NCBI RefSeq assembly: GCF_032854445.1
Contig: NC_088307.1
Span: 29,044,484-29,108,483 of the forward strand
Length of the DNA stretch: 64,000 nt
Direction of reading: 5' to 3'
Origin: Liolophura sinensis
Lineage: Eukaryota; Mollusca; Polyplacophora; Chitonida; Chitonidae
Of this stretch, positions 10,101-64,000 are shown one piece after another; position 1 is the stretch's first letter, and every line of letters begins with the position of its first letter. The notes beneath the pieces are model-generated. The model was not told the origin of the DNA, did no database searches, and was given only the letters and a program-made list of their open reading frames with translations. The position numbers were made by a program, and so were the translations under genes.

Positions 10101-13064
10101 ACCTGCGGATGGTCTTGTCTCAGATGCTCGTATATGAAGTGTAGTCACCTGGTTAAGACCTGCTTTGTGACTACAAATTCATCTTAGGCCTACCGATAGT
10201 TATTCTCTGATTTACTCAGTCAACGCGGGGAAAGACCACATAGCTAGCTACATTTCATAGTGACGTATTTAAATTCACTGGCTGGGCTTGACTTGGCTGT
10301 AGCATCCTGGGACGAATGGAGTTTTATTAAGCCGGTGATTTATACATGTTAAATTGTTATAGCACACCATTCATTTCTTAGTTCACCATTTCGATGACAG
10401 GGCATGGTACTTCATTGAGGCAGCACTCTTAATCAGTCTGCTCTAAGACTGTCTTGCCACAAGGATATCCCGTGCTGATAAGAATGATACTAACTCCGAA
10501 TAAAGAGTTACACACAAATAAATGTACATGCAGCAGAATTCGCTTTTCAGTCATTTTTTAGCCTATCTGAAGTTGAGAGTATTTCTCGTGCTACTTTACA
10601 GCTCCTACTTGCCCACAGTTGCAAGCTCCTGCCAATGGCAGTGTCGTGGGTTGCCCTCTGACCTCTCCAGTGGGCGGGTTCTGTGTCCAGTCCTGTAAAC
10701 ATGGATACAAGATGAGTGGCGGGTCTCCGGTGAGACAGTGTCAGAAAGATGGCAGCTGGAGTGGTCAGATGATCTTCTGCACCTGGTGTAAGTCTTGTAA
10801 CTTTGGACAAAAATTTTGTAAAAACAAATCACAATTCTGATTTCGGAGTTAAGTTTGAATGTTCGACTTGGAAATACGGTCCAAAATTCAAACGTGAGAA
10901 GCGACAACCCAAAAGTGATTTTCAATACGAATTGTCATGTTTTTGAGTTTTCGACCATTGCACTTTAGCCTTTACGCGTTGTCGACCTTATATTTATGAC
11001 CATAGATTCTGAATTCGTCTTATGATCTACCATACGTCAAGTTCACAAAGCTCCTGAAACTATTATTTCCTCAGATTTTGAAAACTCCTTGAGACAATTG
11101 TTACTCTTGTTTTTAACTGACAATTACCTGGTGATTGTTGATCGTGGACTTATTAGAGGAGGGGATGATTTGTAGTATAAACAAGTCTTAACGCCATGCA
11201 TTGTTTTTTTGTGAAACCCCAAAGTCTAAATTTCCAGACCCATATTTGTCGTCTCCAGATAACACAACCAACACGGCTGGGAAGACTCAGCGTCAGACCG
11301 GAAGTCGCCCGACCCCACGGAACGCCGGGACCGGGGGAGGGACAGGGCCAGCCATCATTGTCCTAGGGGTCTTTGTGGGATTCCTTATACTGGCGGCGGT
11401 CGTCGTTGGGGTGATAGTGGCGCGCAAGAAAGGGTGAGGACGGTAGTCACTACGCAGAACATGTTTTTGTTTTTCTTTGTACTTTTTTTATGTTTTTGTT
11501 AATACTTTTCTCTTTACTTTTCCGATTTTGACTAACCTTTCATACTGTGTTTTGATTGTCATATTTCCTGATAAATAACGATGTATTTTATCATATAGTT
11601 ATAGTAAAACAGGGCTGGTATCTGAAGATTAAATAAACCAGGTTCCATCTATCAGTCCTTTCGTCCGTCTGTCCGTCCGTTAAACTCTCCGACCGTTCTC
11701 CCTCCCTCATTCTCTCCGTTCGTCCATCAACCTCTCCGTCCGTCCGTCCCTCAATCTCTCCTTCCGTACGTCTGTCCCTCAATCTCCATCCATCCGTCAA
11801 TCTCTCTGTCCGTCCGTCCCCAATCTCTCCGTCCGTATGTCCCTCCGTCACTCAATCGCTCCGTCCATATGTTTGTCCTTCAGTCTCTCCGTCCGTCTCT
11901 CAATCTCTCCGTCCGTCCGTCCGTCAATCTCTCTGGTAGTCCATCCCTCATACTGTCCGTCCGTATGTCTTTCAGTCTTCTATCTCTCCGTTCGTATGTC
12001 CGTCCGTCTGTCCCTCAATCACGCCGTCTGTTCCTCAACGTCGCCGTCGGTATGTCTGTCCGTCTGTCCGTTCCTCAATCTCTCCCTCCCTATATATGTC
12101 CATCCGTCCCTCAGTCTCTCCGTCCGTATGTCCATCCGTCCCTCAATCTCTCCGTCCGTCTGTTTGTCCCTCAATCTCTCCGTGCGTCCGTCAATCTCTC
12201 TGTCCGTCCGTCTTTCAATCTCTCCCTCCTTACGTCCTCACATCCGTCCCTCAGTCTCTCCATATGCCCGTCCATCTATCCTTCATCTTCTCTCCTTCCG
12301 TATGTCCTTCCGTCCCTCCCTCAGGATCTCCGTATGTGCGTCCGTCCGTCTGTCCCTCAATCTCTCTGCCAATATGTCTGTCCGTCTGTCCCTCAGTCTC
12401 TCCGTATGTCCGTTGTGGTTTTACAAGCTGTATCTCCAAAATGGCTTTATTGACTTTTTCAGCAGGTAACTGAAACGTGTTCATAAGGTTTGTCTTTGTC
12501 ACTATCTTGGTTTGTTTTTCTCATGTCTCATGTTTGGCTAATCGATCTCTATGTTCGGCAGTCTGCTCCTTTGCTCTCTCTTACTCGTGTACTCTATTCC
12601 GAGCTGTCTTTCCACAACTGCAGACCATATTAACATGAAACTGGTTTGAATATCTACATGTAGCTTATATATTGTCATGGTTGTCTTATAGGCTACTGTC
12701 TGTTATTTTCCACGAAATCGACATGTTCATAGATGTACGTAGGGAAGAAAACCAAATGTGCTTTATTTTCATTTCCTCTTTTGTCTTAAGTGCAACGAAT
12801 AGCAGTGGACTGGGCGAAAATGATGTGAATACAGTCATGTACTTAAATGTGGAAAAATGAGAGAAAACAGTTAAAGCTTTAATGCATGAATGAATCCGTT
12901 TCAGAGCTTTGAATACCGATGTTCCGAGCAGGAGACGAAGGAAAACGTACGAACTGAGACCAACAGAAACTTACGACGACCACAGTGTGCTTGACCAGGG
13001 TCCAGGGTTGATCAACCCAATGTATGGGGATGGGGATGGAGACGGGGAGGGGGTGGGGCTGTAA
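975..13064 (+). CDS. 3' part of a multidomain CCP/HYR type I membrane receptor gene (nine exons)
   Basis: Nine exons (975-1169, 1976-2218, 4335-4532, 8183-8368, 8757-8939, 9759-9947, 10602-10787, 11259-11433, 12905-13064) join into one open frame of about 570 residues. The order is CCP, HYR, five CCPs, Ser/Thr/Gly-rich stalk, one transmembrane helix and a cytoplasmic tail of about 50 residues. All extracellular exons start and end in phase 1. CCP-HYR-CCP is the grouping known from SRPX and SVEP1; the transmembrane segment and NPxY-like tail point to an adhesive or endocytic surface receptor. The ligand is unknown. The start codon and signal peptide lie left of the window. By analogy with the paralogue on the other strand (17384-63731), EGF, YWTD and SRCR exons may lie further upstream; that is inference. 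Introns are loaded with minisatellites. Confidence 0.9.
1320..1600 (+). repeat. dispersed repeat family C copy
   Basis: The segment shares the strings CTCTTTGCATGATTCCGT, GGGAATTGATCTGGCGATTA and CTGTTTCGATGCATAGA with copies near 29335-29545, 29556-29680, 29790-30100 and, inverted, 8510-8700, 19205-19345 and 39690-39950. It is non-coding and I could not classify it. Confidence 0.65.
1735..1895 (+). repeat. dispersed repeat family D copy
   Basis: It contains AGAGAGTAAAACCAAAGCAG and a later GTGAAATGTGGTCTCTTGTC. The same order of blocks recurs at 18785-19165, 45055-45165 and 47265-47380. Confidence 0.6.
1976..2218 (+). CDS. HYR (hyalin repeat) domain exon of left gene
   Basis: This 243-nt exon is phase 1 to 1. 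The acceptor AG at 1974-1975 gives DTQPPVLKCPADI, the standard HYR opening. The HYR core YTVFVTATDGRG and the closing SASCTF follow. The donor is GTAAAA at 2219. An acceptor at 1983 would break the phase. The paralogous exon 26582-26824 is exactly the same length. Confidence 0.92.
2245..3985. repeat. 20-bp minisatellite split by a SINE
   Basis: Two blocks (2245-2671 and 2931-3985) of TCCTTCAACCATCATTGTTG, about 75 copies in all, in the intron after the HYR exon. A SINE sits at 2672-2930. Because 20 is not a multiple of 3, each strand shows the same peptide in three frames; none is a gene. Confidence 0.95.
2672..2933 (+). mobile_element. SINE family B copy inside a minisatellite
   Basis: A 260-bp block with the 3' end TCGTCATATGACTGAAAAAT...ACGTTAAACCCCAAG and a CACT repeat tail. 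It is related to 16396-16645 and to 3' fragments at 45455-45525 and 53215-53280. Confidence 0.75.
3990..4334 (+). other. intron remainder, nothing recognised
   Basis: Unique-looking intron sequence between the 20-bp array and the next CCP exon. No exon, RNA or repeat seen. Confidence 0.5.
4335..4532 (+). CDS. CCP domain exon 2 of left gene
   Basis: Acceptor TTTCCTTTCAG and donor GTGAGT bound a 198-nt exon, phase 1 to 1. It reads KRCPPLALPDSAN..., STCSVQCRQGYKPGD, ending GWTTNQISCT. It pairs with the 195-nt exon 25650-25844, which has the same C-P...YGATCPLQCQDGY pattern. Confidence 0.9.
4627..7062. repeat. 16-bp minisatellite, 2.4 kb
   Basis: About 150 copies of CATCTAGTGACCACAA with variants (CAGCAGCT, CTGGTGACC). 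A 256-bp block starting at 6491 is repeated from 6747, exactly 16 units later. It lies in the intron between CCP exons 2 and 3 of the left gene. Confidence 0.95.
7063..7454 (+). other. intron sequence, nothing recognised
   Basis: Plain intron between two arrays. I see no gene or repeat here. Confidence 0.5.
7455..7875. repeat. degenerate 10-11-bp repeat
   Basis: Diverged units around ACAGGCAAACC and ACAGGCACACC. Open frames on both strands here are repeat products. Confidence 0.75.
8183..8368 (+). CDS. CCP domain exon 3 of left gene
   Basis: Acceptor CACTTACAG, donor GTGAGG, 186 nt, phase 1 to 1. The protein reads VVCPALKAS..., TACMQQCNHGYRQTGG, DGSWTGIPIVC: six cysteines and the Gly-Ser-Trp of the CCP core. 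It pairs with 23164-23349 (186 nt). Confidence 0.92.
8510..8700 (-). repeat. dispersed repeat family C copy, inverted
   Basis: Contains ATGCAAAGAGAAACAGTCAG followed by TTTTCATTGTTGACGG, the inverse complement of the 5' part of the family C copy at 1320-1600. Confidence 0.55.
8757..8939 (+). CDS. CCP domain exon 4 of left gene
   Basis: Acceptor TATTCCCAG, donor GTACGT, 183 nt, phase 1 to 1. It reads APSCPSLTSPENGLVSC..., GTLCTQRCNTGF, GGTWSGSPLSC. It pairs with 22412-22594, also 183 nt. Confidence 0.92.
9299..9492 (+). mobile_element. SINE family A, 3' part
   Basis: Core CAGCAACCTGCGGAT, then TATTCTTGAGTATGGCGTA and an AATA-repeat tail. The tRNA-like head is missing or diverged. It is in the intron after CCP exon 4. 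Confidence 0.8.
9759..9947 (+). CDS. CCP domain exon 5 of left gene
   Basis: 189 nt, phase 1 to 1, donor GTTAGT. It reads VQCPDLKPPDNGQI..., ALCEQRCNDGF, AGWSGSPLVCVK. The acceptor region has TGTCCAG three times in a row, giving three AGs 7 bp apart; only the first (exon start 9759) keeps the frame. It pairs with 21770-21955. Confidence 0.9.
9962..10120 (+). mobile_element. SINE family A, 5' part
   Basis: Starts GGGCCTCCGTGGCTC, keeps the tRNA-like head (GGTTAACGCGCTAGTGCAGC) and part of the core (CAGCAACCTGCGGATGGTC), then stops. It begins 14 bases after the donor of CCP exon 5. Confidence 0.82.
10121..10600 (+). other. intron sequence, nothing recognised
   Basis: No feature seen between the SINE and CCP exon 6. 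Confidence 0.5.
10602..10787 (+). CDS. CCP domain exon 6 (last) of left gene
   Basis: Acceptor TACTTTACAG, donor GTAAGT, 186 nt, phase 1 to 1. It reads APTCPQLQAPANGSVVGC..., GGFCVQSCKHGYKMSGG, DGSWSGQMIFCTW. A GT two bases earlier (10786) would break the phase. It pairs with 21178-21363 (186 nt). Confidence 0.91.
10788..11258 (+). other. intron before transmembrane exon
   Basis: Ordinary intron. The only point of note is a second AG at 11236-11237, in frame with the exon. Confidence 0.5.
11259..11433 (+). CDS. stalk and transmembrane exon of left gene
   Basis: The exon enters in phase 1 and leaves in phase 2. A Thr/Gly/Arg stalk (NTTNTAGKTQRQTGSR) precedes a helix of about 22 hydrophobic residues beginning IIVLGVFVGFLIL, followed by a stop-transfer ARKK. 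Reading through gives TGA at 11435, but that TGA lies in a donor (GTGAGG at 11434), and splicing to 12905 restores a good tail. A second AG at 11236-11237 would add seven residues in frame. It pairs with 19582-19768. Confidence 0.85.
11650..12412. repeat. degenerate pyrimidine-rich repeat, about 20 bp
   Basis: Units around CTCTCCGTCCGTCCCTCAAT on the + strand. It lies in the intron between transmembrane and tail exons. Pyrimidine-rich Ser/Leu/Pro frames (up to 210 codons) are repeat products. Confidence 0.85.
12905..13064 (+). CDS. cytoplasmic tail exon of left gene with stop
   Basis: Acceptor CCGTTTCAG at 12904. The single completing base gives the frame ALNTDVPSRRRRKTYEL..., ending at TAA 13062-13064. 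The tail has a basic membrane-proximal SRRRRK, Tyr-bearing YELRP and TYDDH, and GLINPMY followed by Gly-Asp repeats. LINPMY fits the NPxY endocytic class. The other gene's tail exon has the equivalent GLYNPTF, which supports this short exon. Confidence 0.82.
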
Positions 13065-13454
13065 CTAAGGGGTTCAACGTGTGGCTATAACTAAGGGGTG
13101 GGACTGAAACAAGCTGCCGGAATTAGGCAAAGGCTCAGCGTATTACTGTAATTGTGGGGTGGGATAGATACAGGAGATCTGGGTAGGGTTGATGCTAAGG
13201 GTTCAGACTGATAAATGAGTGGAGGAGGTGGCTGTACCTAAAGTACACGACGGTTTGTATTGAATGAAAAAACAAATCTGACCAAGTTTGAGGTGACCAT
13301 TGCTTTAGTGCGGATAATGTTTCTATAGAACAGGTGGCAATTGTTTTAGTGCGGATAATGTTATATTTTAAAACTTTTTATGTGATGTTTGTTAAGCCAT
13401 GCATACATTTTCAGAGACCCAGGTTGATAAGGACTGTTAAATTTACCTGCAAGT

Positions 13455-13460
13455 AATAAA
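13455..13460 (+). promoter_or_regulatory. candidate poly(A) signal of left gene
   Basis: AATAAA lies about 390 bases after the stop codon of the left gene and is the first canonical hexamer there. Later hexamers occur near 14068 and 14133. Confidence 0.4.
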
Positions 13461-13589
13461 CTGCAGATATTGTAGACAAAGTTACGGTGGTGTGTGCAAA
13501 AACTTTGAGAATTTAGAGGCGGCTAACACTTGTAGGCCTACTGTGTTTTGGGAATATACAAATTATCGTGAAGATGTTTTTGAACATAC

Positions 13590-13925
13590 ATTTGTCCTTT
13601 GTTGTAACATCTTGACAAAACACAGGTGTAAATATTTATTTAGGGCTTGCACATACATTTGTTCGTTGTTGTAACATCTTGGCAAAATACAGGTGTAAAT
13701 ATTTATTTAGGGATTGCACATACATTTGTCCCTTGTTGTAACATCTTGACAAAACACAGGTGTAAATATTTATTTAGGGATTGCACATACATTTGTCCCT
13801 TGTTGTAAAATCTTGAAAAAAACACAGGTGTAAATATTTATTTAGGGATTGCACATACATTTGTCCCTTGTTGTAACATCTTGTCAAAACACAGGTGTAA
13901 ATATTTATTTGGGGATTGCACATAC
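13590..13925. repeat. 67-bp tandem repeat
   Basis: About five copies containing AGGTGTAAATATTTATTTAG and CATACATTTGTCCCTTGTTG. It starts about 130 bases after the candidate poly(A) signal of the left gene, in the intergenic gap. Confidence 0.9.
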
Positions 13926-14148
13926 AGTTTTGTTGATCAAGACTATTGATAATCTTTTAAATTCTAAACCACCTTTGTCACAGTGTAATGGTGCCCAATA
14001 ACACTTATTGTTTCTTATTAAAATGTTTGCCTCTCTACATTCATCTGTTGTTGTCATTGTTTCAAAAAATAAAATGTACATTCATATTTACTGCATGCTT
14101 TGCAAGACTTGTTGACTTATTTATACCTAGTCACTCTTTAAATAAAAA

Positions 14149-14260
14149 TGGCTGTCTTCCTCTCAGGCCGTACGTAGTGAGGTCCGCAACAACCTGTGGA
14201 TGGTCATGGGTTTCCCCCGGTCTCTGACCGTTTCCTCTCCCGTTTCCTCGATTTATGATG
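14149..14260 (+). mobile_element. SINE family A fragment, diverged
   Basis: Matches the core only: CTTCCTCTCAGGCCGTACGT, then TGGATGGTCATGGGTTTCCC and TTTCCTC. Confidence 0.65.
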
Positions 14261-14547
14261 ACTTAGTACGCATGTGAGGGAATAGCGAACCTGATTGATG
14301 CCGGACACGGTACAGTGTAATCGCTAACTGAATACCAACAACTTGTACTCTTTCCGTGATGTGCATATTCAAGTCACGCTCTTCTAATTTTGCGTCCGAA
14401 TTTGAATTTCCTCTTGTGTGAAGTTGTGTGATGAAATGGAGCACAATATCTCGAAGGTATATACTGGAAACCTCATCTGTGAGGAAAGGGAGACTCTAGG
14501 TGGTCGGGCAACAATTTGCGTGAATTAAGGCTGTTTTCATTTATATA

Positions 14548-15803
14548 CACAAGGAAAAAAGTGCACCCCCTGCTAAGATCAATTATTAAAAATCCGCATT
14601 AATTTCAGCTGTAATGCCAGTTATGATGATGACAAGAATGACGATCCGTAAAACGATTGTAGTCATTTATGTTTGAGAGTCACGTAAGAACTTAATCTTC
14701 TGCGACAATTTTTTTAGTGCATTTATGCAAAATTCAGTATGCTTGCCCTTCAAATTTGTGTACTTAAAGTCGGTGTTGTGCAATGTGGATAAATCTTCTG
14801 TGAAAATGGAACGAAGCCGTATATCAGAGGAACAAAGATGGAAAATTATCGGTATGCACTCCGCAGGGTTGTCGTTTAAAGCTATCGGGCGTCATTTGGG
14901 CTACAATTATACAGCGATAAGCCGATTGGTGAGAAAACACGGTGAATCTAATGCTGTGAAAGACCAACCACGCTTCGTCCGACCACCTGTAACATCACAT
15001 TGTGAAGACAGGGCACTGATCCGACTGGTGCGACTTCAGCCATTTGCATCAAGTCTATCTTTGAAGCGACAGTGGCTACCCAACAGACGTCTGTCCACAA
15101 GAACCGTGAGAAACCGCTTGAAAGCCGGTGTTAGCACGACGAGGTTGCATTTTGAGGACCTGGCGTAGAATCTATTGGTCGGAGGAAAGTCGGTTCGTGC
15201 TCAACGTTACAGATGGACGAATGAGGGTTTGGAGGCACAGGAACACAGCGTATACACCCACGAACATCCACCCATATGTTCCTTATGGAGGGGGTTATGT
15301 AATGGTTTGGGGGTGCATCTCGTACGACTGCAAACTGGACTTGGTCACTATACGAGGAAACCTCACAGGAGTGGCGACAGTTACACCTCTTCGGCAGACC
15401 CGACAACTCACTGGAGGGATGAGACGTAGATTGGAAGCTGTCATCCGGACAAATGGGGGCTATACGCGCTATTAACCTTTGGCTCTAGGGATGTGTTCTG
15501 TACACTCAAAGTGACATTTTCACTTGAACATTTACGCCCTATGAAGCCAGATGAACTCTGAAGTTCAATACTTACAAGCCAATTATTTTGTAAAAAAATA
15601 CATTTTTAATTTGGCTAACGATATCCTGAATAAATTGTAAAGTCTAATGTCATTTATGGTGCTTTCTTATTGACAAAATGTTGTACTTTTTGATCACAAC
15701 CGTTGCTGCGATATCAGTTTGTCAACTAGTGATATCTCCGAACACCAATGATTTTATGTGTCAGTGCAGACTCTCCAGGGGGTGCTTAACTTTTTTGTTT
15801 GTG
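14548..15803 (+). mobile_element. Tc1/mariner-type transposon with terminal inverted repeats, internally deleted
   Basis: The left end CACAAGGAAAAAAGTGCACC is mirrored at 15769-15803 (inverse complement begins CACAAACAAAAAAGTTAAGC, then CCCCTG). Each end is flanked by TA, the Tc1-superfamily target. The inside holds a broken transposase. It lies in the gap between the two genes. Confidence 0.85.
14806..15474 (+). pseudogene. degraded Tc1-type transposase
   Basis: The N-terminal helix-turn-helix region reads RSRISEEQRWKIIGMHSAG, then AIGRHLGYNYTAISRLVRKH. After a frameshift near 15128-15170 comes WSEESRFVL and VMVWGCISYD. The frame then jumps to the family C-terminus MRRRLEAVIRTNGGYTRY. The part that should carry the central catalytic Asp (HDNARPH) and the Glu (SPIEH) is deleted, so it is inactive. 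Confidence 0.85.
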
Positions 15804-16395
15804 TATATTTGGGTTTGATTTTGTTGGCAAACTTTGAGAAAAGGACAGAGTGCATCCAGCTGTTCAGCACTATTTCTGGAAACCACAGCTGTTTGTAATA
15901 TATGAGACTTCAAACATGTGTTTAGGGCGTGGCACCGATCACGTGACCTTGAACCTGTGGCGACGTCCTTTACTTTATTTGATTTACTCAATTCGTGTTT
16001 AACGCCATACTAAAAGTTTCTTCACTTTATTTCATTGTTATATTTGATTGTTTTTCAGGCGTCTGACCGCCAGTATGTTATTCAAATATCCTGGGGTATG
16101 ATACACGACATCACGAAAATGGTACTGATCAGGCACACAGCGTGGAGAACCATACTTGTGTTATAGGCATGTTCTCAGCGAATTCAGGCCGACAGAGTAC
16201 CCCTTTCACGCTATACATGTACGTATTGTTTGACATCAGAACAACCAATGCCTATTTACGTTCCGATTGCAGTATCGAATTCTAAAGCCCACTTGTTAAT
16301 CAACCAATATACGGCAATGTGAGAGTCCGCCTCGAAGCCGGGAGAACCTGATCAAAACCGGGCCAGGTGATACCAAAGACTTTAAAAAGGGAATC
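15804..16395. other. intergenic, nothing recognised
   Basis: Sequence between the Tc1 element and the next SINE. No feature seen. Confidence 0.5.
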
Positions 16396-16645
16396 TGTTG
16401 TTGCCTCGCTTCGCGCTCAGCACCGAGAGGTTAGAATAAGCTAATAGAACTAGTTGACCCGGGGTCAGTATGATGTGGCTGGGTGGGTGTCATGTCTGGT
16501 GTCTTCGGCATGATACTTCAGTGGGGCAAAATGGATTGGCCAAGGCACACGAAGATACAATATATGTATAGACATCTAACGACTCCTCGTCGTCATATGA
16601 TTTAAAAATTGCAAGACGTTAAACCCCAAGCATTCATTCGGCGCC
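16396..16645 (+). mobile_element. SINE family B copy
   Basis: Contains GACCCGGGGTCAGTATGATG, CTGGTGTCTTCGGCATGATA and the 3' end CGTCGTCATATGA...GACGTTAAACCCCAAGC. The nearest relative in the window is 2672-2933. Confidence 0.75.
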
Positions 16646-16947
16646 ATGCAGCTAATATATACATACAATACTAATGAGACAGTAATACGCCCTCAGGTAG
16701 CTGACATATTGGTGTTAACCTCACGTGCGACCTCGGTATTCAAGGATTGGAGGTCTTGACGTGGACGCTGTATAGGTCGAAGCATGTCACCTTTACATAC
16801 GCAATGTGAAAGAAACAATGAATGTATTGAAAATAGCCGATCAATCAAGTAAACAGCCCGAACCAATTCACGAATTGGTCAAACTCGTCAGGTAAAGAAC
16901 TGTTTCAAGGAGGCAGCAGAAAAACAAAACACAAGTTAAAGCCATAA

Positions 16948-16953
16948 TTTAAT
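16948..16953 (-). promoter_or_regulatory. candidate poly(A) signal of right gene
   Basis: ATTAAA on the - strand, about 430 bases past the stop. I found no AATAAA on this strand between here and the stop codon, so this variant is the best candidate. Confidence 0.28.
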
Positions 16954-17383
16954 TTTCCCTTTGATGCAACAAATACAAAATACAAAAATGTCCAACAAAA
17001 TCAACTGGAACCTAGATATGGTACAACATAAAGGCAAAACTCTTGTACCTGTACCCTGGCTGGCATTTATGTTCTTTATCACCAGAATAAACCTGATATT
17101 AACAGATTTGAATATATATTAACCATAAGTAAATAATGCTTAACACACAAGGAAAAGAGATCAATTTTGTAGATACTGTGATCTGTTCTTGTGGTGTTGT
17201 TGCTTGCGGGCTCGAGCTTGGAAGAAATATAGTTAAGAGCATCCAAGCTTATATTTCGTCACTGTGTATAAACTAGGTCTTTTCGTGGGAAAAAAGTTGA
17301 TTTCAGTACAAATATATTTTAAATAAGACTTTGAAGTATAGTAACATTTCATCCAGTGTTATTGCATGTAAGACTTGAGTTGT

Positions 17384-63731
<46,348 letters not shown>

Positions 63732-64000
63732 CTAAAACGTCACAACCAGAAACACATCTAGCTAATGTGTAAAAGGTCAAGTTACTATCGAATCGATGGA
63801 CACCACTGCCGTGGCCGAGCGCTTAGAATGTACTACTCAAATGTCGTTTTTGAAACACCAAACGAGTCTCTTCCACTTACTTGAGCCAACCAACTTATGT
63901 TGCCCTGTGGGAGATTGGAAATAGCCTTCCGGTCTAGAGTAATTCGGCGCTAAGCTGTGCAGACTACAGTTTAGTCCTGCCCGGGTGATGACGTTTTAAG
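63732..64000 (-). other. window edge, no exon recognised
   Basis: The first-half exon of SRCR S1 is expected upstream (beyond 64000). I see no SRCR motif in these bases. Confidence 0.5.

Noticed and set aside
9962-10120. Possible tRNA gene from the A-box-like head
   Set aside because: The head belongs to a SINE repeated many times in the window; no cloverleaf closes.
11435-11437. TGA as the true stop of the left gene
   Set aside because: It lies in a good GTGAGG donor; splicing to 12905 gives a tail with a motif shared by the paralogue, which has the same phase-2 donor. Unspliced use remains possible.
11837-12502. Ser/Leu/Pro-rich open frames of up to 210 codons
   Set aside because: Caused by the pyrimidine-rich 20-bp repeat inside the tail intron.

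Overview
The window is animal nuclear DNA from a spiralian (lophotrochozoan) invertebrate, most likely a mollusc. The evidence is short exons with GT-AG introns, two dispersed tRNA-derived SINE families of a kind I associate with molluscs, Tc1-type transposons and very many minisatellites. The phylum call is inference. By my own estimate about a quarter of the 64 kb is tandem repeat.

Two protein genes lie tail to tail. The left gene (+ strand, exons 975-13064) is seen only as its 3' part: CCP - HYR - five CCPs - transmembrane exon - cytoplasmic tail exon. The right gene (- strand, exons 63731 down to 17384, 38 exons in the window, 5' end beyond the right edge) encodes at least 2,177 residues: part of SRCR domain S1 and eleven complete SRCR domains (S2-S12), a six-bladed YWTD propeller, an LDLR-type EGF, then the same CCP - HYR - five CCPs - transmembrane - tail module. 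S1 to S12 are numbered from the first SRCR domain visible in the window. Splice phases are continuous through every junction and the summed exon length is an exact open frame.

The last nine exons of the two genes match in order, length and phase (195/195, 243/243, 198/195, 186/186, 183/183, 189/186, 186/186 nt, then the membrane and tail exons). They are therefore inverted paralogues. Both tails end in a Gly-Leu-x-Asn-Pro-x-(Tyr/Phe) motif resembling the NPxY endocytosis signal of LDL-receptor relatives. The products look like type I scavenger or endocytic receptors. The intergenic gap (13.1-17.4 kb) holds a 67-bp repeat array, a SINE piece, a deleted Tc1 element with terminal inverted repeats, another SINE and a 19-20-bp array that starts inside the right gene's last intron.

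The introns hold over twenty tandem arrays. Three have repeat units that contain the 3' end of the adjacent exon plus its splice donor, and one contains an exon's 5' end plus its acceptor. SRCR domain S6 also carries an exact 60-bp in-frame tandem duplication inside its exon and lacks both cysteines of one expected disulfide. SINEs have inserted into three of the minisatellites. Coordinates were derived by hand from splice consensus, phase continuity and domain motifs.
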